A DNA stretch of 64,000 nt from assembly GCF_900101495.1 (NCBI RefSeq), contig NZ_FMUS01000020.1, positions 1 to 64,000 on the forward strand, read 5' to 3'. The stretch's first letter is position 1. The number at the start of each line of letters is the position of its first letter. Source of the stretch: Alkaliphilus peptidifermentans DSM 18978 (GTDB taxonomy: Bacteria > Bacillota > Clostridia > Peptostreptococcales > Natronincolaceae). The translations under genes were made by a program, and so were the position numbers. Positions 1 through 7,473 of this stretch are shown piece by piece. The notes beneath the pieces were generated by a model, which saw only the letters and a list, made by a program, of their open reading frames with translations, had not been told where the DNA came from and made no database searches.

Positions 1-329
1 TAAAGTGCGCTATACAAAAATGAAAAAAACACAAAAAAAATAAGCCTTTTCAAGCTTTTAAAATGGTTTTGAAATGTTCAACTGTCAAACTCCCGGGATG
101 AAGCAACAAGTACAATAGCTATTGATACTTCAATTGGATACGTAGAACCATAAGTATATTACAACAATTTATAGATTAAGATTATATAGATAAAATGTAA
201 TTATATGGTATAATGTATAAGTACCTAAAAAGTTATAATTCTTATATTTATGGAAATGTTTTGAATCAAAGAAATAAAGAATCTTAAGTTATAATAAAAG
301 CTATTATATTATTCTTAGGAGGTGAAAAA
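1..329. other. AT-rich leader region without a gene
   Basis: No convincing coding region, RNA gene or terminator is visible. An isolated TATAAT lies at about 209-214 but I see no good -35 partner. The only clear signal is the ribosome site AGGAGGTG at 317-324 serving the TTG start at 330. Confidence 0.5.
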
Positions 330-626
330 TTGAGCAAATTCAAAAAAATAAATTTGGATAAAATAGATGAGTTGAGCATGAATATAATAAGCTATATATT
401 TTTAGTAGCCAGTTTGTTTTTTTTATATACTGCGTATGTTTCAGCCGATTTGCCTGAAATCCCACGAAAAACTGTTTTGTTCTTAACATCTCCCATTGGA
501 GGGTTTTTAGTATCACTTTTGCTTTTTTTAATTTTTAGGGGAGCTCTAATTATTAAGAAGACACAAATGGCACTTGATAGGTTTAATGAATTATATGATT
601 CTAATTTATCGAATAAAGAGCAATAA
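330..626 (+). CDS. Small two-TM membrane protein, unknown function
   Basis: I do not recognise this 98-residue protein. It starts with TTG, chosen because AGGAGGTG sits five bases upstream and no ATG lies nearby. Two hydrophobic stretches, roughly residues 18-38 and 52-72, predict a membrane hairpin joined by a short acidic loop, followed by a polar tail that is probably cytoplasmic. It is a single-gene unit followed by a strong terminator at 689-730. Base composition matches its surroundings. Confidence 0.6.
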   Translation: MSKFKKINLDKIDELSMNIISYIFLVASLFFLYTAYVSADLPEIPRKTVLFLTSPIGGFLVSLLLFLIFRGALIIKKTQMALDRFNELYDSNLSNKEQ

Positions 627-688
627 AATTTTTCTTTAGTTTAAACATTATTAAAATTAACTTAATTATAAAAAATTGCATTTCAAAA

Positions 689-730
689 AATCCCCAGAGA
701 ATTCAAGCATAGAATTCTCTGGGGATTTTA
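689..730 (+). terminator. Rho-independent terminator
   Basis: A 16-bp perfect stem (689-704 with 712-727) with a 7-base loop, followed by T-rich sequence. It separates the small membrane protein gene from the dioxygenase gene. Confidence 0.85.
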
Positions 731-837
731 TAAATCGTTGGATTTTAGTTTTACTAAATATGTTTAACAATCCTCTATAGGAGTATAATATCTATAACTA
801 ATAGCTTTACGTACTTTTAGGTAAAGGAGGATATAAT

Positions 838-1782
838 ATGCTAAAAAAATCAAAGGGAATTCATCATATAACAGCAATTGTCGGTGACCCACAAGAAAAT
901 GTAGATTTTTATGCTGGAATTTTAGGACTGCGGCTCATTAAAAAAACCGTCAACTTTGATGATCCTGAAACCTACCATTTATATTTTGGAGATGATATAG
1001 GTAGACCAGGAACTGCAATGACTTTTTTCAATTGGCTGGATGGACACCAAGGTAAGATAGGTGATGGTCAAGTGGGTATTACAGCATTTATTGTGCCAAA
1101 GGGGAGTTTTTCCTTTTGGAAGGAAAGACTAGAAAAGTTTAACATCAAATATTCATTGGAGGACAAATTTGGCCAAAGTCATATATCCTTCCATGATCCC
1201 CATGGTTTACATTTGGAATTAGTTGAGAGTGAGGCAGGCAACAATGTTAGATGGAGCTTTGGCGGTGTGACCCCTGAAGTAGCCATTAAAGGTTTTTTTG
1301 GAGTAACATTGTACTCCAGTGATACCGAAAGAACCATATATCTATTGGAAAACATTATGGGTTTAACTAAAATAGAAAAAGATAAGGAGACAATACGATT
1401 TAGTACCTCAGGAGAAATAGGAAATATAATTGATGTATGCATTACTTCCCAGGGAACCGGCGATATAGGTATAGGTACGGTGCATCATATAGCCATACAG
1501 GTAGAAGATGATCAAGAGCAATTAGAGTGGAAAAAACATATTGCAGAATTTGGTTATGATGTTACACCAGTTAGGGAAAGGAATTATTTCCGTTCAATAT
1601 ATTTTAGGGAAAAGGGAAATATACTCTTTGAAATAGCCACTAACGGCCCAGGCTTTATGATTGACGAAGCATATGATGAAATGGGTGAAAAGCTTATGCT
1701 GCCCCAATGGTATGAGTCCAAAAGAAGTAATTTAGAAAAAACACTACCACCAATAAAGGTTAGAGAAATAGAAGTAAACTAA
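838..1782 (+). CDS. Ring-cleaving dioxygenase, glyoxalase (VOC) family
   Basis: This 314-residue protein has two tandem glyoxalase/VOC halves, about residues 7-140 and 150-290. The start motif GIHHITAIVGDPQENVDFY is typical of the MhqA/MhqE/MhqO type of Bacillus ring-cleaving dioxygenases. Candidate metal ligands are the His at residue 9 or 10, a His in the second half (VHHIAIQVED) and a Glu near residue 270 (ILFEIATNGPGF). Family members are associated with resistance to quinones and catechols; the substrate cannot be told from sequence. AAAGGAGG lies 8 bases before the ATG. It is monocistronic, ending at the 1811-1847 terminator, and lies just outside the phage-tail island. Confidence 0.85.
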   Translation: MLKKSKGIHHITAIVGDPQENVDFYAGILGLRLIKKTVNFDDPETYHLYFGDDIGRPGTAMTFFNWLDGHQGKIGDGQVGITAFIVPKGSFSFWKERLEKFNIKYSLEDKFGQSHISFHDPHGLHLELVESEAGNNVRWSFGGVTPEVAIKGFFGVTLYSSDTERTIYLLENIMGLTKIEKDKETIRFSTSGEIGNIIDVCITSQGTGDIGIGTVHHIAIQVEDDQEQLEWKKHIAEFGYDVTPVRERNYFRSIYFREKGNILFEIATNGPGFMIDEAYDEMGEKLMLPQWYESKRSNLEKTLPPIKVREIEVN

Positions 1783-1804
1783 TGGTAAAATTTCAATTTT
1801 GATA

Positions 1805-1847
1805 AATTTTAAAACCTTAGGATGAAAATTCACCTAAGGTTTTATTT
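1805..1847 (+). repeat. Left copy of island-flanking direct repeat, contains a terminator
   Basis: A hairpin (AAAACCTTAGG at 1811-1821 with CCTAAGGTTTT at 1833-1843) followed by ATTT terminates the dioxygenase gene. The 43-bp block recurs at 17682-17724 with only two mismatches, both in the loop (1829 and 1831). The two copies bracket the whole tail-module island, so they may be attachment sites or a target duplication. Confidence 0.75.
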
Positions 1848-1906
1848 GCTGTGGGCCCAGCATGGGTGCAGTCTAACGAATAGAGATAGTGAAGAAGTCT
1901 AGCAGC

Positions 1907-1943
1907 AAAAAAACATCAATGTTATATACATTGGTGTTTTTTT
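1907..1943 (+). terminator. A/T-flanked hairpin, likely bidirectional terminator
   Basis: A 15-bp stem (1907-1921 with 1929-1943) is flanked by A7 and T7, so it could end transcription in both directions. No gene lies between it and 1847. It may insulate the island from the dioxygenase gene or be left from a lost island gene. Confidence 0.8.
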
Positions 1944-2075
1944 ATTCCCCAGAAAAAGTCTAAGCCGTAACAAGCCTTCAGCTACCACGACATTAAAAGA
2001 TAGAGTAGCAATAGAAGGAAGTATTAGGAAATGGTGGGGTATCGCCATCAAATCAGCAATCAAGGGGGTAATATT

Positions 2076-2405
2076 ATGGGGATAGGAAAATTTAAAATGG
2101 ATACCTCGAAGGAGCTTCAAGGAGTTCTTTCGAATATAAACCAATTAAGTTCGCTTAGATACACTTCTTCAGGCTATGACGCAAGCGACATTTTAATTGA
2201 TTATTTACGGGCCTATGAAAAGGCGGGATTAACAGAAAAACAAGAGAAAATAATTAATTTAGTGTACAAGCGTGAATATACACAAAAGGAAGCGGCGGAA
2301 ATACTGGGTTGTTCTCAACAGGCAGTTCAACAACATATAAAAGCATCTTTTAAAAAAATTGTTGAAGCATATAAAGGGGACCTGCCTGGTGAACAGGGCA
2401 AATAA
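2076..2405 (+). CDS. Sigma-70 region 4-like HTH regulator
   Basis: 109 residues from the ATG at 2076, chosen because AAGGGGG lies at 2062-2068; an upstream ATG at 2031 has no ribosome site. The C-terminal half (residues about 50-100) reads as a region 4 helix-turn-helix: LTEKQEKIINLVYKREYTQ leads into a helix pair around EAAEILGCSQQAVQQHI. No region 2 is visible, so it is probably a phage-type late regulator or co-sigma factor rather than a complete sigma. It is the first gene of the tail island and overlaps the next gene by 17 bases, suggesting translational coupling. Regulation of the downstream tail genes is an inference. Confidence 0.7.
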   Translation: MGIGKFKMDTSKELQGVLSNINQLSSLRYTSSGYDASDILIDYLRAYEKAGLTEKQEKIINLVYKREYTQKEAAEILGCSQQAVQQHIKASFKKIVEAYKGDLPGEQGK

Positions 2406-2829
2406 TAATATAAATATTAATCGAATCTTTTATCAGCATGGTATTGATCCAGCCAACCTTCCGAAAATTAAAGAAGAAGTTCTTAGTCTGGAATATTATG
2501 ACGGCAAGTTCCTTGGTAATTATACTACAGCCTTTAAGGTGATGGTTTCACGCCTCATTAGTATGGTACCAATTCCAGACTTAAAGTTCCGTAATAAAGC
2601 CGTTAAGGTGCTAACAGATGCTTATATTTTACAAGTAGGGGAAGCACCAAATGGATTACAGCTTACCCTACTTGCAAATTGGATACTGGCTGACATTCTT
2701 CGAAATACACATCCAGACAAAGTAACAAAGGAAAATTACCCAATATTAAATAAAGGACAACTAAAAGCTCGTCATATACGGGAACGGGTGGATATGTATA
2801 TTGAGGGATATGCAAATGAAAAAAAATGA
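2389..2829 (+). CDS. Tail-island protein of unknown function
   Basis: 146 residues from a GTG at 2389, preferred because AAAGGGGA lies 8 bases upstream; a TTG at 2359 would lengthen it by 10 residues. I do not recognise it. It is mostly helical and soluble, with a hydrophobic stretch (LQLTLLANWILADILR) too polar for a membrane span and a charged C-terminus. It overlaps the preceding regulator gene. By position, before the tube protein, it could be a tail completion or regulatory protein, but nothing in the sequence proves that. Confidence 0.55.
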   Translation: MNRANNNININRIFYQHGIDPANLPKIKEEVLSLEYYDGKFLGNYTTAFKVMVSRLISMVPIPDLKFRNKAVKVLTDAYILQVGEAPNGLQLTLLANWILADILRNTHPDKVTKENYPILNKGQLKARHIRERVDMYIEGYANEKK

Positions 2830-2924
2830 AAAAATTAAATTTTGTACCTTGTATATTATGGCTCCAGCCTATTATTAAGGTGAGAGCGGTTAGTTCTCAA
2901 ATATAAAAAAGGGGGAAGTTTATC

Positions 2925-3473
2925 ATGTATTTAGTTGTAAACAAATCTGGAAGCCAAATTCCTGTTTATAGGGACAATGGTAAAAATGAAAGGATTGGAA
3001 CTATTTTTAACAACGAGTATTACACAATTACAGATTCAAATCCTTGGTATGGAACCGCAACGGGTATCATGTTTAGAAATTCCAGCGGCAACTTTGTAGG
3101 CGGTTTAATCGTTCATTGGGGTTGGGGAGATGATCCGCCAACAAATCAAGATCCAATTCATTTACACCCAATTACCACAGCCACAATTGGCGGAGTTACC
3201 CATAGGGTACTTAATGTAAGACGGGACACCAATTATAGAAATCCAAACGGCACTATTCATTCAAGAGTAATTCGTGCTGGGGAAAGAGTTGCAATTAGAA
3301 ATAATACCACGGGTCAGACCCATAAAGACCATCTGCTTTTCTATTATCTATGGGACGCTAACCTGGGGGTGTGGCAAACACCAACGAGCCAAGGATACGG
3401 ATTCGTGAATATGGGCTTCAATGGAAGTCCTGGTGGAAGCTCTGTTTCCACAGCGTCAGTTTACGGAAGTTAG
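2925..3473 (+). CDS. Probable tail-associated protein with SH3-like repeats
   Basis: 182 residues with no signal peptide or membrane segment. Two stretches look like bacterial SH3-type repeats: residues about 8-40 (SQIPVYRDNG then an Ile-Gly turn), and about 95-130 (RVLNVRRDTNYRNPNG followed by VIRAGERVAI). The remainder is rich in Gly, Asn, Trp and aromatic residues, typical of beta-rich surface proteins. AAAGGGGG precedes the ATG. It lies just upstream of the tail tube gene. It may be a virion decoration or cell-wall-binding protein. Family not recognised. Confidence 0.5.
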   Translation: MYLVVNKSGSQIPVYRDNGKNERIGTIFNNEYYTITDSNPWYGTATGIMFRNSSGNFVGGLIVHWGWGDDPPTNQDPIHLHPITTATIGGVTHRVLNVRRDTNYRNPNGTIHSRVIRAGERVAIRNNTTGQTHKDHLLFYYLWDANLGVWQTPTSQGYGFVNMGFNGSPGGSSVSTASVYGS

Positions 3474-3512
3474 TGGATAAGGAAAAAAAGACAATAAGGG
3501 GGTTAGGAATAT

Positions 3513-4010
3513 ATGGGGAATTTAGAAAATGTTTATATAGGATGCCAAAAAATAAAATATGGTGGAATAGACCTTGGTCATACCGATGGTGGCTGTGAAT
3601 TCACTTATACACCAGAATATACAGATATATTAGTCGACGCATATGGCACCACCGTTGCCGATAAAGTCTTGACTGGGGAAGCTGTTACTGTTAAGGTTCC
3701 ATTGGCAGAATTTACACTGGAAAGACTTAAATCGGCAATACCTTCAGGCACTTTAGCAGGTGACGTATTGAAAATCGGTTCCTCACCGGGTAAGAGATTA
3801 AGCACCCAAGCGCAAGAGTTAGTTCTTCACCCGATGGATAAGCCCGATGAAGACAAAAGTCTTGATATCAAACTTCATAAAGCGGTAATTGTGAATGAAA
3901 TCATTTTACCATTTAGGGCCGACGAAAAGACCGTTTACGAAGTTGAATTTCTAGCACTTGTCGACGAAAGCAACGAAGACGGGAACTACCTTGCTTCCAT
4001 CGGCGAATAA
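3513..4010 (+). CDS. Phage major tail tube protein
   Basis: 165 residues, the usual size for a siphophage tail tube subunit. It starts MGNLENVYIGCQKIKYGGID and has the beta-rich, DUF-type tube pattern: an early glycine-rich strand, a central helix (AEFTLERLKSAIPSG) and a C-terminal strand (VYEVEFLALVDES). The product would polymerise into the non-contractile tail tube. A terminator at 4018-4045 immediately follows, which would let this high-copy subunit be made in excess over downstream genes. Next come the two tail chaperone frames and the tape measure, the canonical siphophage order. Confidence 0.8.
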   Translation: MGNLENVYIGCQKIKYGGIDLGHTDGGCEFTYTPEYTDILVDAYGTTVADKVLTGEAVTVKVPLAEFTLERLKSAIPSGTLAGDVLKIGSSPGKRLSTQAQELVLHPMDKPDEDKSLDIKLHKAVIVNEIILPFRADEKTVYEVEFLALVDESNEDGNYLASIGE

Positions 4011-4017
4011 TTTCTTG

Positions 4018-4045
4018 ACCCGTGCTTAAAGGCACGGGTTTTTTT
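4018..4045 (+). terminator. Terminator within the tail operon, after the tube gene
   Basis: CCCGTGC (4019-4025) pairs with GCACGGG (4032-4038), followed by a T run. Probably a partial terminator that sets the ratio of tube protein to downstream products. Confidence 0.85.
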
Positions 4046-4101
4046 AAAATATAGAAAATAGTGTTTCAACGGTCCAAATTTTATAAAGGGGGTTGTTATC
4101 A

Positions 4102-4503
4102 ATGGCAAAGGAAAAATTAAGCAATATCATTCCATTGGAAAAAGTAGTTAAAATCGGGGGTAAAACCTTTAATATTAAGAAATTACCCTTGGGACAATAT
4201 GCAAAGGTTCTTCTTATATTAAAGAAATTACCTGGTGGCCTTCTTAAGGAATTTCAATCACTGGATGTTAACGATGAAGAGGCACTTATGGCAACCTTAT
4301 TCGGAACTGCTGCAGAAGCATGGTGGCAGGTTATCGAAATTATTGCAATTGGTTCAGGTATCGACAAGGAAGTCATCGAAAATGATCCTTCCATTGGATT
4401 GGACGGTGGTGTTGAATTATTCCTTGCTATTTGGGAGGTTAATAATCTTGCCGCAGTCATGAAGTCAGTAAAAAACGCAATGTCCCAATCAATGGCGCAA
4501 TAA
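4102..4503 (+). CDS. Tail assembly chaperone (gpG analogue)
   Basis: 133 residues from the ATG at 4102, which has AAAGGGGG at 4085-4092. Its place between tube and tape measure, its size, and its acidic helical composition match the gpG-type chaperones that coat the tape measure during tail assembly. Near its 3' end it carries the classic slippery heptamer A AAA AAC at 4470-4476, correctly phased (codons GTA AAA AAC). The -1 frame is open from there into the next reading frame, so a minor fusion product of about 255 residues (gpGT-like) is predicted. Confidence 0.8.
   Translation: MAKEKLSNIIPLEKVVKIGGKTFNIKKLPLGQYAKVLLILKKLPGGLLKEFQSLDVNDEEALMATLFGTAAEAWWQVIEIIAIGSGIDKEVIENDPSIGLDGGVELFLAIWEVNNLAAVMKSVKNAMSQSMAQ
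4470..4476 (+). other. Predicted -1 programmed frameshift site (AAAAAAC)
   Basis: The heptamer reads A AAA AAC in the zero frame of the upstream chaperone gene. After a -1 slip, codons run CGC AAT GTC CCA ATC AAT and stay open through 4865. The zero-frame stop is TAA at 4501-4503. The arrangement matches the conserved G/GT frameshift of long-tailed phages. Confidence 0.8.
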
Positions 4504-4868
4504 AAAAGCCCACCATTAGGTTGGGGAATGATAACGATGGAGCCTGGCTATATGACGTTATTCATTGTCTTGCGTCAGCCTACGGCTGGGATAAGAAGAT
4601 TATACTGGAACAAATATATCCCAACGAAATAGAACCGTTGCTTAAACGTATTAGACGGGACGAAGTCAATAAGAATTTGACACAGCTTGCCATTGTCCAC
4701 AACCCAAAAAGTAAGAATCCTAAAAAGTTGGTTTTACAACTTGAAAAGCAATTGAAGCAAATGGATGGACATTATTACGAAATTAAAGAAATGGACGCTG
4801 AGAACGAAAATAAGTTGATAGCTATTAAAGAGATGATGAAAGAGAACGCCAATAAGATAAGAAGCTAA
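4476..4868 (+). CDS. Tail assembly chaperone, frameshifted T domain (gpT analogue)
   Basis: This -1 frame is open from the slippery site at 4470-4476 to a stop at 4866-4868. Its conserved part begins around LGNDNDGAWLYDVIHCLASA. A TTG at 4521 could be an independent start but lacks a good ribosome site, so expression as a fusion to the upstream chaperone is more likely. In lambda-like phages the T part contacts the tail tube protein while the G part holds the tape measure. The tail of the protein is Lys/Glu-rich and helical. The tape measure gene follows 42 bases downstream. Confidence 0.75.
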   Translation, partial: RNVPINGAIKKPTIRLGNDNDGAWLYDVIHCLASAYGWDKKIILEQIYPNEIEPLLKRIRRDEVNKNLTQLAIVHNPKSKNPKKLVLQLEKQLKQMDGHYYEIKEMDAENENKLIAIKEMMKENANKIRS

Positions 4869-4910
4869 AGCTTATTGGTATAACCTTGCTTAAGTTAAGG
4901 GGGTGAAAGC

Positions 4911-6614
4911 ATGGCAGGAAGTATTATCGCAACCTTGAAGTTAAAGACTGATGAATTTCAAAAAGAGCTTGATGAAGTAAAGAATAAACTGGAAAAGACA
5001 TCAAGCGATTTCAAAAAGGTTGGAACAGCGCTGAAGTCAGTAGGAGGCACAATGTTGTCCGGCGTAAAGATAGCAGCGGACTTTGAGAAAATAATGGCAA
5101 AAGTAGGGGCAGCTTCTGGCGCATCAGACTCAGAATTGAAACAATTAAACGAAACTGCTAAAAAATTAGGTGCTTCTACGTCATATACGGCTATACAAGT
5201 TGCAGAAGGCATGGAATATCTAGCAATGTCAGGCTTAGAAGCCAGCGAAATAATTGTTGCAATGCCAGAGTTTCTTGATATGGCAACGGTTGGGCATGAC
5301 AGCTTAAGTGATACTGTCACATTGCTAAATTCAGCGTGGGAGGGAGTTAAGATTTCTATTGGTGAATACTTCATTCCATACGTTAATGAAGCGGCCCAAT
5401 GGCTGAAAGTGTTGGTAGATTGGTTCAATGGATTAAGCGAATCACAAAAAGATAGTATTGGCAAATGGTTGGCAATTTCCTCTGCAGTATTTTTGGTTCT
5501 TGGAGAATTGATGGTGATTGTTGGATACTTGCCTAATGTAATCGATGGTATCCAATCGGTGATCAATGTAGCAAAAGGTTTAGGATCAGCGTTTATGTTC
5601 TTAACTACAAACCCAATGGGATTGTTGATTGTTGCAATTACAGCATTAATAGCGGTTTTTGTTTATTTATGGAAAACCAACGAAGATTTTCGTAACAAAG
5701 TTATAGAGATATGGGAAACAATAAAAACTGCACTTATTGCAGTATGGGACTATCTTCTACCCTGGCTTCAAGACATATGGGAAAATATAGCGGCTCTTGC
5801 AACGTTTATCTTTGAAGGACTCCAACAATTTTGGGATACCTGGGGTGACTATATTATTGCTTTGTTTACATTCATGTGGGATATTGTTTCTGCAGTATTT
5901 GAAGCAGCCTTCAATATAATAATGGCGATTGTTAAGTTTGCTCTTGAAACAATAAAGAATATATTCGGTTTTTGGGTTGCCATATTTACTGGTGATTGGG
6001 AAAAGGCCTGGGGGTATATAAAGGCACAATTCCAAGCATATTGGGACCTAATAACTGGTATATTCAGAGGAATTTGGACATTATTAACCGGACTATTTAA
6101 TGCATTTAGGGATAACTTCAATAATTTGTGGTCTTCCCTATGGCAGGGCATTTATAGTATGTTTGCCAATATTATAACAAATACAATCAACAGATTCAAA
6201 GATTTGCCCAGGGCAATTATAGGGGCCTTAACCGATATGGTAAATGGTATAAAAAATAAAGTTGAACAAGCTAAGAATCTACTTTCTAATTTGAACCCAT
6301 TTAAGCGTCATTCACCGTCATTGGTTGACAATATACTTGCAGGAGTAGATGTAATAAAAGATACTTATCGAAGCATTGGTGAAATGGAGATCAATGGACC
6401 TTCTATTGGAGGATTAATTCCAGGAAGGATAAACCTACATGATGCTTTGGGTAGCTTTGACGGAAGCAGTGCTGCAGCATTGAGTGGTAGCAACTACAAT
6501 GCACCACTTGTTCATGTGGATAAAATGGAAGTAAGGGATGATAACGACATTAGACTAATATCATCGGAGCTTTATAATCTTCAAAGAAGCTCAGAAAGGT
6601 CGAGGGGGCGATAA
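4911..6614 (+). CDS. Tail tape measure protein, unusually short
   Basis: 567 residues. The N-terminus (about residues 10-40) is a coiled coil, followed by the start of the tape measure core (KLGASTSYTAIQVAEGMEY then LAMSGLEA and MPEFLDMATVG). At about residue 128 it jumps directly to NSAWEGVKISIGEYFIPY and VDWFNGLSESQKD, motifs that in typical family members lie several hundred residues further on. The frame is intact. Hydrophobic segments lie at about 187-207 and 225-250, and Trp-rich amphipathic repeats fill 265-430. Tape length sets tail length; at about 0.15 nm per residue this predicts a tail of roughly 80 nm. GGGGGTG precedes the ATG. Confidence 0.85.
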   Translation: MAGSIIATLKLKTDEFQKELDEVKNKLEKTSSDFKKVGTALKSVGGTMLSGVKIAADFEKIMAKVGAASGASDSELKQLNETAKKLGASTSYTAIQVAEGMEYLAMSGLEASEIIVAMPEFLDMATVGHDSLSDTVTLLNSAWEGVKISIGEYFIPYVNEAAQWLKVLVDWFNGLSESQKDSIGKWLAISSAVFLVLGELMVIVGYLPNVIDGIQSVINVAKGLGSAFMFLTTNPMGLLIVAITALIAVFVYLWKTNEDFRNKVIEIWETIKTALIAVWDYLLPWLQDIWENIAALATFIFEGLQQFWDTWGDYIIALFTFMWDIVSAVFEAAFNIIMAIVKFALETIKNIFGFWVAIFTGDWEKAWGYIKAQFQAYWDLITGIFRGIWTLLTGLFNAFRDNFNNLWSSLWQGIYSMFANIITNTINRFKDLPRAIIGALTDMVNGIKNKVEQAKNLLSNLNPFKRHSPSLVDNILAGVDVIKDTYRSIGEMEINGPSIGGLIPGRINLHDALGSFDGSSAAALSGSNYNAPLVHVDKMEVRDDNDIRLISSELYNLQRSSERSRGR

Positions 6615-6617
6615 TCT

Positions 6618-7349
6618 ATGGGGAAAGGTTTTAAATATGATGGGATGCATAGTGATGATCTTCATATAACTTTAACGGGCAAAAATGTCCCGATTGTTCC
6701 GTCATTAGTTGAACACTTTGAAACAATAGCAGGAAGGGATGGTGCTTGGGACTTTGGGGTTCAATACGGAACCCGTACCATCGAACTTGATTGTATTATC
6801 CTTGCAGTAAATCCACAGGATTTAAAAAATAAGCTTCGTGCTTTGGCGGGATTTTTTAACCCACGACGTGCTGCAAGACCTTTAATATTTGACGATGATC
6901 CTACAAAAATATATTTTGCAAGACTGACTGGACAATTGCCCCTAGCACAAATTGGGTCATTAGGCTCCTTTACTCTTCACATGACTTGCCCAGATCCATT
7001 CGTGTATTCTACTAATGAAGAAATAATAAGCGGAACTGAAATGATATATGTAACCAATGAAGGAACTCATTATGCACAACCAACACTTATTGTTGTCCAC
7101 AATGGCGGCGCTGGTAAGGTTACCCTCAATCGCTCAGACGGTAAAGTACAAGAATTAAGCTTTGCAAGCAATTCACCAAGTGGAACATATACCATAAATT
7201 GCAAAGAAGGAACAATTGTTAGAAATAATACCGGGGCTTATAAATTCGTAACAGGTGATTTTTTTCAACTGCCTGAAGGGGTCAATACAATTGAAAAAAA
7301 TGGAGGGGTGGATAATATCGAAGTAAGGTACCGTCACACCTGGATTTAG
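6618..7349 (+). CDS. Distal tail protein (Dit-like)
   Basis: 243 residues, directly after the tape measure gene (3 bases apart), where Dit is normally found. The N-terminal domain contains the Dit-type pattern: a designed turn GRDGAWDFG, then RTIELDCIILAVNPQDLKNK and the FDDDPTKIYFARLTG strand. The C-terminal part, from about residue 140, is a beta-sandwich. Dit forms the hexameric hub joining tail tube to the Tal protein and any receptor-binding proteins. A UUCG-loop terminator follows it at 7358-7386. Confidence 0.8.
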   Translation: MGKGFKYDGMHSDDLHITLTGKNVPIVPSLVEHFETIAGRDGAWDFGVQYGTRTIELDCIILAVNPQDLKNKLRALAGFFNPRRAARPLIFDDDPTKIYFARLTGQLPLAQIGSLGSFTLHMTCPDPFVYSTNEEIISGTEMIYVTNEGTHYAQPTLIVVHNGGAGKVTLNRSDGKVQELSFASNSPSGTYTINCKEGTIVRNNTGAYKFVTGDFFQLPEGVNTIEKNGGVDNIEVRYRHTWI

Positions 7350-7357
7350 TCTTTAAG

Positions 7358-7386
7358 CGATAGTTCTTCGGAACTATCGTTCTTTT
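7358..7386 (+). terminator. Terminator with UUCG tetraloop after dit
   Basis: CGATAGTTC (7358-7366), loop TTCG, GAACTATCG (7371-7379), then TTCTTTT. A very stable hairpin inside the tail gene series, probably an attenuation point before the large adhesin genes. Confidence 0.85.
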
Positions 7387-7473
7387 ATAACAAAGATTAG
7401 TTTTGTAAATTTTTTATATTTAATGAAAAAAGGGCAGAAGTGATATTTCTGTCTATTAATTGGGGGTGAAGAT

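Noticed and set aside
4958-5566. 202-codon minus-strand frame inside the tape measure gene
   Set aside because: Lies wholly opposite a well-supported tail gene, without ribosome site or recognisable motifs.
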